Counted from the first letter of the stretch, positions 1 to 6,813 are shown. The stretch: 8,402 bases of DNA from Nitrososphaerota archaeon (GCA_027297425.1 JAPUIC010000086.1:1-8402), one strand, 5' to 3'. Program-made: numbers and translations. The notes: generated by a model not told the origin, from the sequence alone.

Positions 1-336
1 TTTTATTTTCGATGAGGGTACGCCGTTCATCTTTGCCGCCATAAGCAAATTCTCGTAACCGGTAAGTTCGGCAATAACTGAGAGAGTCTGAGGGACATAT
101 CCGCAAATCTTCCTCACCTTGTCTGGATCTCTGGCTACGTCGAGCCCCCAAATTCTGGCCGCTCCAGAAGATATCTTAGAAATCGTGATTAGACACCTCA
201 CAGTTGATGATTTCCCCGCTCCATTCGGGCCTAGAAGACCGAAAATCTCAGCTTCAGCTACGTTGAAAGATATGCCGTCTATCGCTTTGAGAGTTCCATA
301 GCTCTTCTTCAGATCTTTAACTTCTATCGCTTGTAT
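1..336 (-). CDS. ABC transporter ATP-binding protein, N-terminal part (cut by left window edge; start codon uncertain)
   Basis: This is the N-terminal ~112 residues of an ABC-type ATPase that would energise a membrane transporter from the cytoplasmic face. The minus strand reads through a typical first beta-strand (AIEVKDLKKSYG), a Walker A motif GPNGAGKSS (nt 205-231) and a Q-loop region YVPQTLSVIAELTGYENL, after which the window ends, so the LSGGQ signature and Walker B are not visible. The VPQ-LSV-ELTG-ENL wording resembles the DrrA/multidrug-exporter type of ATPase (family knowledge); the substrate cannot be told. No in-frame ATG, GTG or TTG exists between the in-frame TAG at 352-354 and a GTG at 196-198, which lies beyond Walker A. 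I place the start tentatively at ATA 334-336, 7 nt after a G7AG run; ATT at 340-342 is the alternative. It diverges from atpH and is probably unrelated to ATP synthase. Confidence 0.85.
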   Translation of the reverse strand, partial: MQAIEVKDLKKSYGTLKAIDGISFNVAEAEIFGLLGPNGAGKSSTVRCLITISKISSGAARIWGLDVARDPDKVRKICGYVPQTLSVIAELTGYENLLMAAKMNGVPSSKIK

Positions 337-360
337 TGAAATGCTCCCCCCCTACGGCTT

Positions 361-372
361 TTATTTTTTTAA
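361..372 (-). promoter_or_regulatory. Candidate TATA box for the ABC ATPase gene
   Basis: On the minus strand this reads TTAAAAAAATAA, an AT-only stretch resembling an archaeal TATA box. Its centre (about 366) predicts a transcript start near 340, almost on top of the presumed start codon, so the message may be leaderless or nearly so. This rests on spacing and composition only. Confidence 0.35.
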
Positions 373-426
373 TCTTTATGGGATATCTTCTTTTCGGTCT
401 TATGCTTACTTGAGATCATTCTTCCC

Positions 427-438
427 AAAACTTTATTG
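427..438 (+). promoter_or_regulatory. Candidate TATA box for atpH-atpC
   Basis: The sequence AAAACTTTATTG has an A-rich flank followed by TTTATT. Its centre lies about 31 bases before the atpH ATG at 465. Archaeal transcription usually starts about 25-27 bases downstream of the TATA centre, so the message would begin around 460, giving a very short leader or none. GGAG at 461-464 touches the ATG directly and is too close to act as a normal ribosome binding site. Confidence 0.4.
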
Positions 439-464
439 GCAGTAGAAAAGTGGACTCGTAGGAG

Positions 465-803
465 ATGTCTCGTAGGGATCACGATAAGATAGAGAAGACA
501 TTAACGTCTTTTGTAGACCTCGAAAGAGAATTACAAGAGCTTCGTGACAATATACCAGCCATGGGAGAAAAGCTCTTAGAAACGGCTAGAGAAGAAAGCG
601 AAAGGGCCAAGCGTGAATCCATAGCGGGAATAGAAAAGACTTCCAAGGCCAGAGTGGATAAGGCCCAAAAGAAGGCAGAAGAGGATTCGATCCGATTAAT
701 TGCTGATGGAAGTAAACAGAATAACAAGATGAGGACGAGGCTGGAGGCCAAAGTTCAAGAGGCTATAGATACCATTGTCGATTCAGTAGTAGAAGGTAGC
801 TAA
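465..803 (+). CDS. atpH: A-type ATP synthase subunit H (peripheral stalk coiled coil)
   Basis: This 112-residue, highly charged protein contains no membrane segment. From about residue 8 to 105 it is rich in Glu, Lys, Arg and Ala in a heptad-like pattern, as expected for a long alpha-helical coiled coil. Subunit H of archaeal A-type ATPases is about this size and pairs with subunit E to form the peripheral stalks that hold the A3B3 head against rotation. The sequence alone is low-complexity coiled coil, so the call leans on length and on its position three bases before atpC. ATG at 465 is chosen because it follows a TATA-like box at the right distance; the transcript is probably leaderless. 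The reverse-strand open frame over the same bases is a shadow. It is likely co-transcribed with atpC. Confidence 0.75.
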   Translation: MSRRDHDKIEKTLTSFVDLERELQELRDNIPAMGEKLLETAREESERAKRESIAGIEKTSKARVDKAQKKAEEDSIRLIADGSKQNNKMRTRLEAKVQEAIDTIVDSVVEGS

Positions 804-806
804 GCC

Positions 807-1865
807 ATGACTTACAGCATGAAGTATATCTTTCCAATGGTAAAAGCCTTTGGACAGAAAGGAAAATCGCTACCCAGGAAGTTATTAGAGGATCTTACAG
901 TTTCATCCTCGCTCGAAGACCTTGTCAATACGCTGAGAATGACTCATTATGATGCAGAGCTCTCTCAAGTTGCCAAGCCGTATAGTGCAGATAACATCGA
1001 ATTAGCCCTTCGCGAGCACATGATAAGATATCACTATAACATAATGATTAGTACCGTGGATAGATTAGGCACGGATCTTATATTTGCATATTTTAGGTCT
1101 CACTTGTCAAAGAACCTGAAGATAGTACTAAGAGGTAAGGCTCGGGAATTATCGCAGGATAAAATGTTGGGGTTGATCAATCTGTTCTCCGAGGAGCTCA
1201 TCGGTAGACGAAATATCGTTGTAGAAGCTATGGCTGCAAGGGACCTCTCAGAAGCGGTAGACCTGTTAAAGGATAGTGAATTTGGAGAAGAATGCGCCAG
1301 AGCTATGATAGATTATGAACAGAATAAGAACATAAACGTATTCGACGCTTATCTCGATAAGGCCTACTACCTTCAGATCGCAAAGGCTTTTTCAGCCCTT
1401 AGGAAGAGACGTAAGGCATGTCAAGGTATTGTGGTAAGGGAGTTGGACACTTATAACATTCTGGCAATACTTCGGGGGAAGTCTTGGGGATTGACACCGT
1501 CTATGATCGACGGATTAATAGTACATGTAGCACATGGACTTAGCTCAGACATTCTTGATGGACTAATTTCTGCAGAGAGTGTTTCTGACGGAATTTCACT
1601 TCTTAAGGGTACTTATTACTCAGATTCAGATAATGCGGCATCAGACGAGAAGGATGTGGTTCAAGGGATAGAAAGAAATTATGAAAAGATGGTCTACCGC
1701 GAGGCTTCAAAGCCGTTCCTAAGAAATGCGAAGAGTTTAGGAACCGTCCTAGGATCAGTGAAGCTGTTAGAGATGGAGGTCAGGAACCTTTCAAAGATTG
1801 CCTATGCGGTAGAAAATCGAACGCCTAAAGACCTTACGCTCTCCAGCCTGACCTTCCTAAACTAA
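807..1865 (+). CDS. atpC: A-type ATP synthase subunit C (AC39/subunit d family)
   Basis: The 352-residue soluble, mostly helical protein has the usual length of archaeal subunit C, the funnel-shaped socket joining the central stalk (D-F) to the rotating c ring. The N-terminus fits the vATP-synt_AC39 pattern: an aromatic/basic opening, then KLLEDLTVSSSLEDLVNTL at about residues 25-44, and the DTYNILAILRGKSWGLTP segment near residues 213-230 resembles the family's D-x-x-N-x-x-x-x-x-R-[GA]-K signature. The domain has threefold helical repetition in known members, not verifiable here by eye. Start ATG 807 lies 3 nt after the atpH stop, with AGGT at 794-797 as a possible ribosome binding site inside atpH; ATG at 819 is a weaker alternative. 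Its stop at 1863-1865 sits inside an inverted repeat shared with the convergent atpI. Confidence 0.9.
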   Translation: MTYSMKYIFPMVKAFGQKGKSLPRKLLEDLTVSSSLEDLVNTLRMTHYDAELSQVAKPYSADNIELALREHMIRYHYNIMISTVDRLGTDLIFAYFRSHLSKNLKIVLRGKARELSQDKMLGLINLFSEELIGRRNIVVEAMAARDLSEAVDLLKDSEFGEECARAMIDYEQNKNINVFDAYLDKAYYLQIAKAFSALRKRRKACQGIVVRELDTYNILAILRGKSWGLTPSMIDGLIVHVAHGLSSDILDGLISAESVSDGISLLKGTYYSDSDNAASDEKDVVQGIERNYEKMVYREASKPFLRNAKSLGTVLGSVKLLEMEVRNLSKIAYAVENRTPKDLTLSSLTFLN

Positions 1866-1879
1866 ACCTTCGGTTTAGT
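1861..1879. terminator. Inverted repeat between convergent atpC and atpI, possible bidirectional terminator
   Basis: A perfect 8-bp stem (ACTAAACC at 1861-1868, GGTTTAGT at 1872-1879) surrounds a TTC loop. The left arm contains the atpC stop TAA (1863-1865) and the right arm, read on the minus strand, the atpI stop TAA (1875-1877). A five-T run follows at 1889-1893 on the plus strand, which suits termination of the atpH-atpC message; no comparable T run follows in the other direction. The hairpin is seen directly; the terminator role is inferred, since archaeal termination depends mainly on T tracts. Confidence 0.5.
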
Positions 1880-3980
1880 GCAACTTGATTTTTGCGTAAG
1901 GGCTCTCTTGAGCTATTGGCAAGAATTCGTCACCGGTTCCATCATAGAACTTCGTAAACCATTCATAAATATGCAGCCTAAGGGTTTGTATGAAGACAAC
2001 GAGACCCTCAAATAGCAAGATCAAAAGGTGGAAGAGGAACATTAGTGGTAATGAGAGCGGAAGGAGTGGTACGAACATCTGATTGACCACGAGAACTAAT
2101 GAAGCATGTACAACGAGCATTATACCAAGCCGAACATAACTTATGCTGTTAGATAGGACTTGTATTACTGCTTCGAACCCCTCCAAAGCACCATCCCCAA
2201 TTAGGGCCGTGACACTATGGCCTTTGATTAATCCTAACGAAGCAGCCACTGTCTTGATTAACATCAATCCTATGAGGCTCCCTATCGCGAGAGTGACGAT
2301 AATGCTCATGGGTATCTTAACCCCCAGATTCAAAGATACGTCCATTAGTGTATCGAAATTTATTCCGGACTGCACCAAGCCTACACCTAAGAGTACTGCG
2401 AAAATGAAAAACAGTGTTTTAGGTAAAGCTTCAAGCAAGAGAACTTCTTTCTCCCCTCTCCTTACCAAATTTACTATCCTGATGACATAGCCTAATAGTA
2501 GATGGAATAGTCCGATCACTATTGCTATCCCGAAAAGAGTCAATACCCCTTCAGGGAAGAATTTGAATGAGTGATGATCAACGAGCTCGAGAGCAGGTAA
2601 ACCCAGCAAAGAGAACGAAAAAGAGAAACCAAACATCTCACCCACAAGCATCCCTACAATCATTGCAGAGAAGCCGGCGATCGCCAGGATAGTACCCCAA
2701 TCCCTAATGTGTCTATAGTATAAGAAGAGTCCAAATAACATCAGTACTAGGCCTGCCCCTACATCAGCAAACATTATTCCATAAAAGATGGGGAAGATTA
2801 GGGTTATCAGAGGTGTTGGATCTATTTCGCCATAGCTTGGCTGTCCATGCATAAGAGTGACTTTCTCGAAGGATTTGACAATGCCTTTGTTAGTAGTTAG
2901 GGTCGGAATCTTAGAAGGGATAGCAACCTTGGGTATACTCGATACAACTGTCTTCTCAGAGTCATCGATCTTTTCTGGGCTCGGGTTCTCAGAATGTGAA
3001 TCGTGATCCGGCGAATCTACGTAGGATGGCTCTTCGAAGACTATGACAGCCCGGTTTGATAGCCGTCTCTGGAAGTCAGCTTCAAGGTCTTGTGGTATGT
3101 AGCCAGACAATACTGCAAAACGCACCAGTTCCCCTACATTTCGAGTCCTCACCAGAGTGGATTGAGTCATGGATACAGCCTCGAAGAGTGCGATGAGCTC
3201 GTTCTCGTGCTTTTTCAGATTATCACGTTCCGTCTTCCTGATCTGTGAAAGTCTCGCCTCCAGAGTGGATATTTCGTCCTCAAGTTTTTGTACCGCGTCC
3301 TTTGTGTTAGTAGGTAATTCACCGGGTAGTTCAAACTGCCTAACCTCAAAGCTTTTCAAGACAATATCTATCTTATCTGAAGCATCTAGGCTTCCGATAA
3401 TCAAGATAACCGATTCTTTCTGTGACACTATGGAATCAACGACAATTACAGATTGCTCTAAACTGGCTCTTACTTCTGGCACGTCTTTTGAAGGAATAAC
3501 CGCAAAAATCGCGTGAGTTCTCTGGAAACCACGTAATTCTTTGAGGCTCACTGATAGATCTCGTAGGACGTCCACGCCCCCGAGAGTGGTCTTTTTTTCT
3601 GAGATTGACTTTTCTAGTGCCCGTCGCTCTTCTAAAACTGAGCCCATGAGCGTGATAATAGGTCCTGCCCTTTGCTCTAACTTGTCTAACAGATCCGGCC
3701 AGTCCGAAGCCTCAAACACAGATGGGCCAGGCCGCGGACCCTTCCTTAGTTGCTCTAGGACAGGAAGATCGATCGAAATCTCATATCCCTTAATGAGGCT
3801 ATCAAGAGATACAGCTAGTTGTCCAGCCTGGTAAGAGAGACGGTCGATCTCTGGGTCACGATGCAGTGACTCAGATTGGATGATATGAAACAATCCAAAT
3901 TCATATAACTCTCTCAAGATTTGAGATAAGTCCGTCCTTGAGACTACCATCGTCACCTGAGATGACTTTACTATACCCAC
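1875..3980 (-). CDS. atpI: A-type ATP synthase subunit I (membrane stator, subunit a homologue)
   Basis: The 701-residue protein has the two-part design of subunit I: a soluble N-terminal arm (about 1-385) with coiled-coil stretches near 100-130 and 228-270, then a membrane domain (about 388-670) with roughly eight hydrophobic segments. It anchors the peripheral stalks and forms the ion half-channels. The essential arginine that faces the c-ring carboxylate is R617 in SISYVRLGI, and the second conserved arginine is R668 in QTLRLHIYEWFTKFY. The PSYGEIDPTPLI junction at about 381-392 is typical. Residues about 320-362 form a Ser/Pro/acidic linker that seems longer than usual, and FADVGAG (404-410) departs from the commoner GDVGYG. 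GTG at 3978-3980 is the start because an in-frame TAG lies two codons upstream and AGGTG (3987-3991) precedes it by 6 nt. It is transcribed opposite to all its partner genes. Confidence 0.95.
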   Translation of the reverse strand: MGIVKSSQVTMVVSRTDLSQILRELYEFGLFHIIQSESLHRDPEIDRLSYQAGQLAVSLDSLIKGYEISIDLPVLEQLRKGPRPGPSVFEASDWPDLLDKLEQRAGPIITLMGSVLEERRALEKSISEKKTTLGGVDVLRDLSVSLKELRGFQRTHAIFAVIPSKDVPEVRASLEQSVIVVDSIVSQKESVILIIGSLDASDKIDIVLKSFEVRQFELPGELPTNTKDAVQKLEDEISTLEARLSQIRKTERDNLKKHENELIALFEAVSMTQSTLVRTRNVGELVRFAVLSGYIPQDLEADFQRRLSNRAVIVFEEPSYVDSPDHDSHSENPSPEKIDDSEKTVVSSIPKVAIPSKIPTLTTNKGIVKSFEKVTLMHGQPSYGEIDPTPLITLIFPIFYGIMFADVGAGLVLMLFGLFLYYRHIRDWGTILAIAGFSAMIVGMLVGEMFGFSFSFSLLGLPALELVDHHSFKFFPEGVLTLFGIAIVIGLFHLLLGYVIRIVNLVRRGEKEVLLLEALPKTLFFIFAVLLGVGLVQSGINFDTLMDVSLNLGVKIPMSIIVTLAIGSLIGLMLIKTVAASLGLIKGHSVTALIGDGALEGFEAVIQVLSNSISYVRLGIMLVVHASLVLVVNQMFVPLLPLSLPLMFLFHLLILLFEGLVVFIQTLRLHIYEWFTKFYDGTGDEFLPIAQESPYAKIKLH

Positions 3981-3986
3981 AATCTA

Positions 3987-3991
3987 CACCT
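3987..3991 (-). promoter_or_regulatory. Ribosome binding site of atpI
   Basis: AGGTG on the minus strand lies 6 nt before the GTG at 3978-3980 and supports that non-ATG start. An in-frame stop (TAG) between the two rules out a longer reading frame. Confidence 0.5.
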
Positions 3992-4019
3992 AGGAGATGG
4001 CAATGGCGATTTTAGCAAG

Positions 4020-4030
4020 CAATTTAAGCA
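4020..4030 (-). promoter_or_regulatory. Candidate TATA box for atpI
   Basis: The minus strand reads TGCTTAAATTG here, with TTAAAT as the core. Its centre is about 45 nt upstream of the atpI GTG, which places the transcript start near 3998 and leaves a leader of about 18 nt that contains the AGGTG ribosome binding site. The evidence is spacing and composition only. Confidence 0.35.
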
Positions 4031-4047
4031 TTATTCCTCACACAAAT

Positions 4048-4056
4048 GTTATATTA
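4048..4056 (+). promoter_or_regulatory. Candidate TATA box for the atpF-E-A-B-D operon
   Basis: GTTATATTA is the best TATA-like sequence in the window. Its centre at about 4052 predicts transcription from about 4078-4080, only ~11 nt before the GTG at 4091 that matches the family N-terminus of AtpF. It abuts the ATG at 4046, making that ATG unlikely to be on the message. Confidence 0.5.
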
Positions 4057-4090
4057 CGCTATTCTGACGCAATCAGGTCGGGAATTCCGC

Positions 4091-4387
4091 GTGAGAGTTA
4101 TAGCAATAGGAGGACAGTCATTTGTAACGGGTTTTATGCTCTCCGGTGTAGAAGGATACGTTGCTGATAATCCTCCAGAAGCACTACAGAAGATAGGGGA
4201 ATTTAGTCGGAGGGATGATGTTGGTTTAATGGTGTTAAGTGACGATATATCGGAACCGATTAGAGAGGAGCTTAATACTATCAGAATGAAGAAGCCGATT
4301 CCAGTGATTTATGAACTTCCTGGACCTAACAGTCAACGAGAACCAGTAGATTATAGACAGATGCTGAAGAAGGTTTTAGGAATCTGA
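4091..4387 (+). CDS. atpF: A-type ATP synthase subunit F (central stalk)
   Basis: Subunit F binds subunit D in the rotating central stalk and is a small Rossmann-like protein of about 100 residues. From GTG 4091 the product is 98 residues: RVIAIGGQSFVTGFMLSGVE at the start matches the family opening (V-I-G-[DG]-x-x-x-x-x-G-F-x-L-x-G-V), VGLMVLSDDISEPIRE matches the central strand-helix unit, and PIPVIYELPGP matches the C-terminal P-x-[IV]-x-x-[IL]-P-[GS] element. A longer frame from ATG 4046 would add 15 residues ahead of the conserved first strand and would begin beside a TATA-like box, so I prefer the GTG; GGTCGGG at 4076-4082 is a weak ribosome binding site. It is the first gene of a compact five-gene run and is 18 nt from atpE. 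Confidence 0.88.
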   Translation: MRVIAIGGQSFVTGFMLSGVEGYVADNPPEALQKIGEFSRRDDVGLMVLSDDISEPIREELNTIRMKKPIPVIYELPGPNSQREPVDYRQMLKKVLGI

Positions 4388-4405
4388 GTGTGAATAAGAA
4401 GTGTT

Positions 4406-5041
4406 ATGAGTAACATAAAAAAAGGGATAGAAAATGTTGTCGGTAAGGCAATAGAGAGTTCCTCAAAAGAGAATAGAGCCGACCTAAAGGCAAAATTTGA
4501 AGATTCTTTGAAGGTTTTACAAGAATCAGAAGCTATTACCGAGAGAGATGTAAAAAAAATTCAGGTTGAAACGACTCGCCAAGTCGATGCCCTCAAGAGG
4601 AAAGTTAGTGGGGCTGCTGGTCTGACAGTAAAAAACGCCACTCTCGCGCTCATCGAAGAGTACGTCTCTAAAGCTTTTGATGGTGCTACGCAGAAGTTAC
4701 AGCAGGATTTTGTCCGGTCTAGGAGATATGATCGGTTCCTAAGCTATGTTATTGAGGAAGGGGCTGAAAAGGTTGCCAAGAATAATCTCATTCTATCCGC
4801 TAATTCAAAGGACCTAGAGAAAGCGCGAATGATTGTTAAAGACGTCGAGAAAAAACTTGGCATTAAGATCAAAGTTAACAAGCAAATGATTAATTGTATC
4901 GGTGGAATTCGGATCGGGGATAGCGAGCAAACAATGTTGTATGATAACACTATAGAAATGAGACTTAGTCGAGCGGATGCGAGTTTGAGAAAGGAGGTAG
5001 CAAATATCTACCTTAGAGGCGAGGAAAAAATTGGTAGTTGA
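4406..5041 (+). CDS. atpE: A-type ATP synthase subunit E (peripheral stalk)
   Basis: The 211-residue soluble protein pairs with subunit H to make the peripheral stalk whose globular tip grips the A3B3 head. Residues about 1-110 are a charged helix with coiled-coil character. The C-terminal globular part (about 110-211) carries family features: a middle segment LILSANSKDLEKARMIVKD, then a GGIRIGDSEQTMLYDNTIEM stretch matching the G-G-[IV]-x-[IV]-x-x-x-[DE]-x-x-x-x-x-[DN]-N-[ST]-[FI]-E-x-R-L signature of subunit E. Length is normal (about 190-210 expected). ATG 4406 follows the atpF stop by 18 nt; no strong ribosome binding site is visible, so translation may be partly coupled to atpF. Its last 11 nt overlap atpA. 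The reverse-strand frame over 4744-4950 is a shadow. Confidence 0.92.
   Translation: MSNIKKGIENVVGKAIESSSKENRADLKAKFEDSLKVLQESEAITERDVKKIQVETTRQVDALKRKVSGAAGLTVKNATLALIEEYVSKAFDGATQKLQQDFVRSRRYDRFLSYVIEEGAEKVAKNNLILSANSKDLEKARMIVKDVEKKLGIKIKVNKQMINCIGGIRIGDSEQTMLYDNTIEMRLSRADASLRKEVANIYLRGEEKIGS
5021..5024 (+). promoter_or_regulatory. Ribosome binding site of atpA
   Basis: GAGG lies inside the 3' end of atpE, separated from the TTG at 5031 by six A residues. It supports TTG as the atpA start, since the next in-frame ATG (5094) would remove the conserved first beta-strand. Confidence 0.5.
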
Positions 5042-6812
5042 AGGGAAGGGTAAGATATCAAGGATTAGTGGTCCGGTAATAAGATCTGAAGGAATGTCTG
5101 GCGCCCAGATGTATGAGAACGTTCAGGTGGGGGAAGAAAGGATCCTTGGTGAGGTTATCAGAGTTGAGGGAAATGACGCTATAATTCAAGTTTATGAGTC
5201 AACAAGTGGCCTTAAGCCCGGTGACCCAGTATTCCGAACTGGGCAACCCCTATCCGTCACACTAGGTCCTGGGATAGCAGGGGCGTTGTATGATGGCGTT
5301 CAGCGTCCGCTGGATAAGATCGCTGCTATTTCGGGAGCGTTCATTAAGAGAGGAATTCAAGTTCCGCCGATTCCCATAGATAAGAAATGGCCATTTATCC
5401 CATCTGTAAAGAAGGGCGATAAGATAAGTCCAGGAAGTATTGTTGGGAGTGTTCAAGAAACGCCACTAATAGACAATAAGATTATGGTTCATCCCGATGC
5501 TCGTGCAGGTAAAATTGATTGGATCATCAAGAAGGGTGAATATGAAATTGAGGAGCCTATCGCCAAAGTAGTTCATGACGACGGAACCTACGAGGTTAAA
5601 ATGTATCAGCGCTGGCCGGTTAGGAGACCTCGGCCTTATAGTAAGCGGCTCGAAGCTACTACCCCGCTTCTTACTGGTCAAAGAGTACTCGATACGCTCT
5701 TTCCTATGGCCAAGGGAGGAGTTGGCGCTATACCTGGCGCGTTTGGGACGGGCAAGACAGTTACTTTGCACCAAATTGCCGCCTGGGCTAATGTGAAGGT
5801 GGTAGTTTATGTGGGATGTGGGGAGAGAGGAAATGAGATGACAGAAGTTCTGATTAAATTCCCTGAGCTAATTGATCCATCGTCAGGAAGACCACTTATG
5901 GAGAGAACCATTCTAGTAGCTAATACCAGTAACATGCCAGTTGCAGCACGAGAAGCCAGCATATACACAGGTGTCACCATAGCTGAATACTATCGAGATA
6001 TGGGGTACGATGTAGTTTTGGTTGCCGATTCAACGAGTAGGTGGGCAGAGGCATTAAGGGAGATTAGTGGGAGACTTGAAGAAATGCCCGCTGAAGAAGG
6101 ATATCCGTCATACTTAGCGTCTAGGATTGCGGAGTTTTATGAGAGGGCTGGTCAAGTTACCGCGTTGGGTTCTCCAGAACGTACCGGGTCGATATCACTT
6201 ATAGGTGCTGTCTCGCCTAGTGGAGGAGACTTTACTGAACCAGTAACTACTCATACGATGCGTTTCATTAGAACTTTCTGGGCACTAGATGCTTCGCTAG
6301 CCTATTCCAGACACTATCCGGCTATAAACTGGATTTCGAGTTATTCTGGCTACACTGAGGAGGTAGAAAAGTGGTGGCGGCAAGAGGTCAACAAAGATTG
6401 GGCGGATATCAGACAACGAGCATATAGAATACTCCAAGATGAAGACGAGTTGAAGGAAATCGTTCGCCTATTAGGCCCGGAGGCCCTACCAGATTCTCAA
6501 AAACTGACTCTAGATCTGGCAAGGATGCTGCGTGAGGGATTTCTTCAACAAAGTGCCTTCGATAAGGTAGATGCTTATACCGGCCCTCACAAACAGTTTA
6601 ATCTCCTCAAAGTGTTCATAGACTTTTACGATCTCGCACAAGAAGGTCTTAAGGCGGGAGTCTCATTAGTAGACATCAGGTCGATCAAACTTATCCCGAG
6701 GATCATGAGGGCAAAATACGACATCAAGGAGGAAGAGCAAGATAAGTTAGCTAAACTCGGAAGGAATGTTAGCGATGAGTTCAAGAAACTAAGTGGAGAA
6801 GTAGTGAATTAG
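5031..6812 (+). CDS. atpA: A-type ATP synthase catalytic subunit A
   Basis: This is the nucleotide-hydrolysing/synthesising subunit of the A3B3 head. At 593 residues it is full length and intein-free. In order: N-terminal beta-barrel (GKISRISGPVI, about 7-17), the non-homologous region specific to A/V-type A subunits (about 110-190), Walker A GAFGTGKT (236-243, Lys242), the GERGNE loop with the presumed catalytic Glu265, Walker B strand VVLVAD ending at Asp333, the segment ALREISGRLEEMPAEEGYP (about 341-359), SPSGGDFTEPV (395-405), FWALDASLAYSRHYPAINW (416-434), and a helical C-terminal domain. The P-loop reads GAFG where many archaeal A subunits have GPFG, a substitution also seen in other V/A-type enzymes as I recall. 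TTG 5031 overlaps atpE by 11 nt and has GAGG 6 nt upstream. Only 1 nt separates its stop from atpB. Confidence 0.98.
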   Translation: MVVEGKGKISRISGPVIRSEGMSGAQMYENVQVGEERILGEVIRVEGNDAIIQVYESTSGLKPGDPVFRTGQPLSVTLGPGIAGALYDGVQRPLDKIAAISGAFIKRGIQVPPIPIDKKWPFIPSVKKGDKISPGSIVGSVQETPLIDNKIMVHPDARAGKIDWIIKKGEYEIEEPIAKVVHDDGTYEVKMYQRWPVRRPRPYSKRLEATTPLLTGQRVLDTLFPMAKGGVGAIPGAFGTGKTVTLHQIAAWANVKVVVYVGCGERGNEMTEVLIKFPELIDPSSGRPLMERTILVANTSNMPVAAREASIYTGVTIAEYYRDMGYDVVLVADSTSRWAEALREISGRLEEMPAEEGYPSYLASRIAEFYERAGQVTALGSPERTGSISLIGAVSPSGGDFTEPVTTHTMRFIRTFWALDASLAYSRHYPAINWISSYSGYTEEVEKWWRQEVNKDWADIRQRAYRILQDEDELKEIVRLLGPEALPDSQKLTLDLARMLREGFLQQSAFDKVDAYTGPHKQFNLLKVFIDFYDLAQEGLKAGVSLVDIRSIKLIPRIMRAKYDIKEEEQDKLAKLGRNVSDEFKKLSGEVVN

Positions 6813-6813
6813 A

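Noticed and set aside
119..301. Plus-strand 60-codon frame at the left end
   Set aside because: It is antisense to the Walker A region of the ABC ATPase, which is conserved on the minus strand.
2143..2490. 115-codon plus-strand open frame
   Set aside because: It lies antisense to the membrane domain of atpI, whose protein is clearly conserved; its own product has no recognisable domain. It is a shadow.
3169..3834. Two plus-strand open frames (3169-3516 and 3541-3834)
   Set aside because: Both are antisense to the soluble arm of atpI and their Ser-rich, low-complexity products are typical of shadow frames.
4003..4167. Small plus-strand frame starting ATG 4003 with AGGAG 6 nt upstream (54 codons)
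   Set aside because: It overlaps atpF out of frame, resembles no family I know, is not a proteolipid, and would start upstream of the likely atpF transcript. The AGGAG spacing is good, so ribosome profiling could reopen it, but chance is the simpler view.
4546..4562. Possible frameshift at the A-run in atpE
   Set aside because: The frame stays open across the homopolymer and the downstream protein matches subunit E through its C-terminal signature.
5466..5796. Open frames on both strands inside atpA (5466-5774 minus, 5575-5796 plus)
   Set aside because: They overlap the conserved P-loop region of AtpA in other frames and show no family resemblance.
5700..5800. Possible intein in the AtpA P-loop
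   Set aside because: This is a known intein site in some archaeal A subunits, but GAFGTGKTVT runs without interruption and the 593-residue length is normal.
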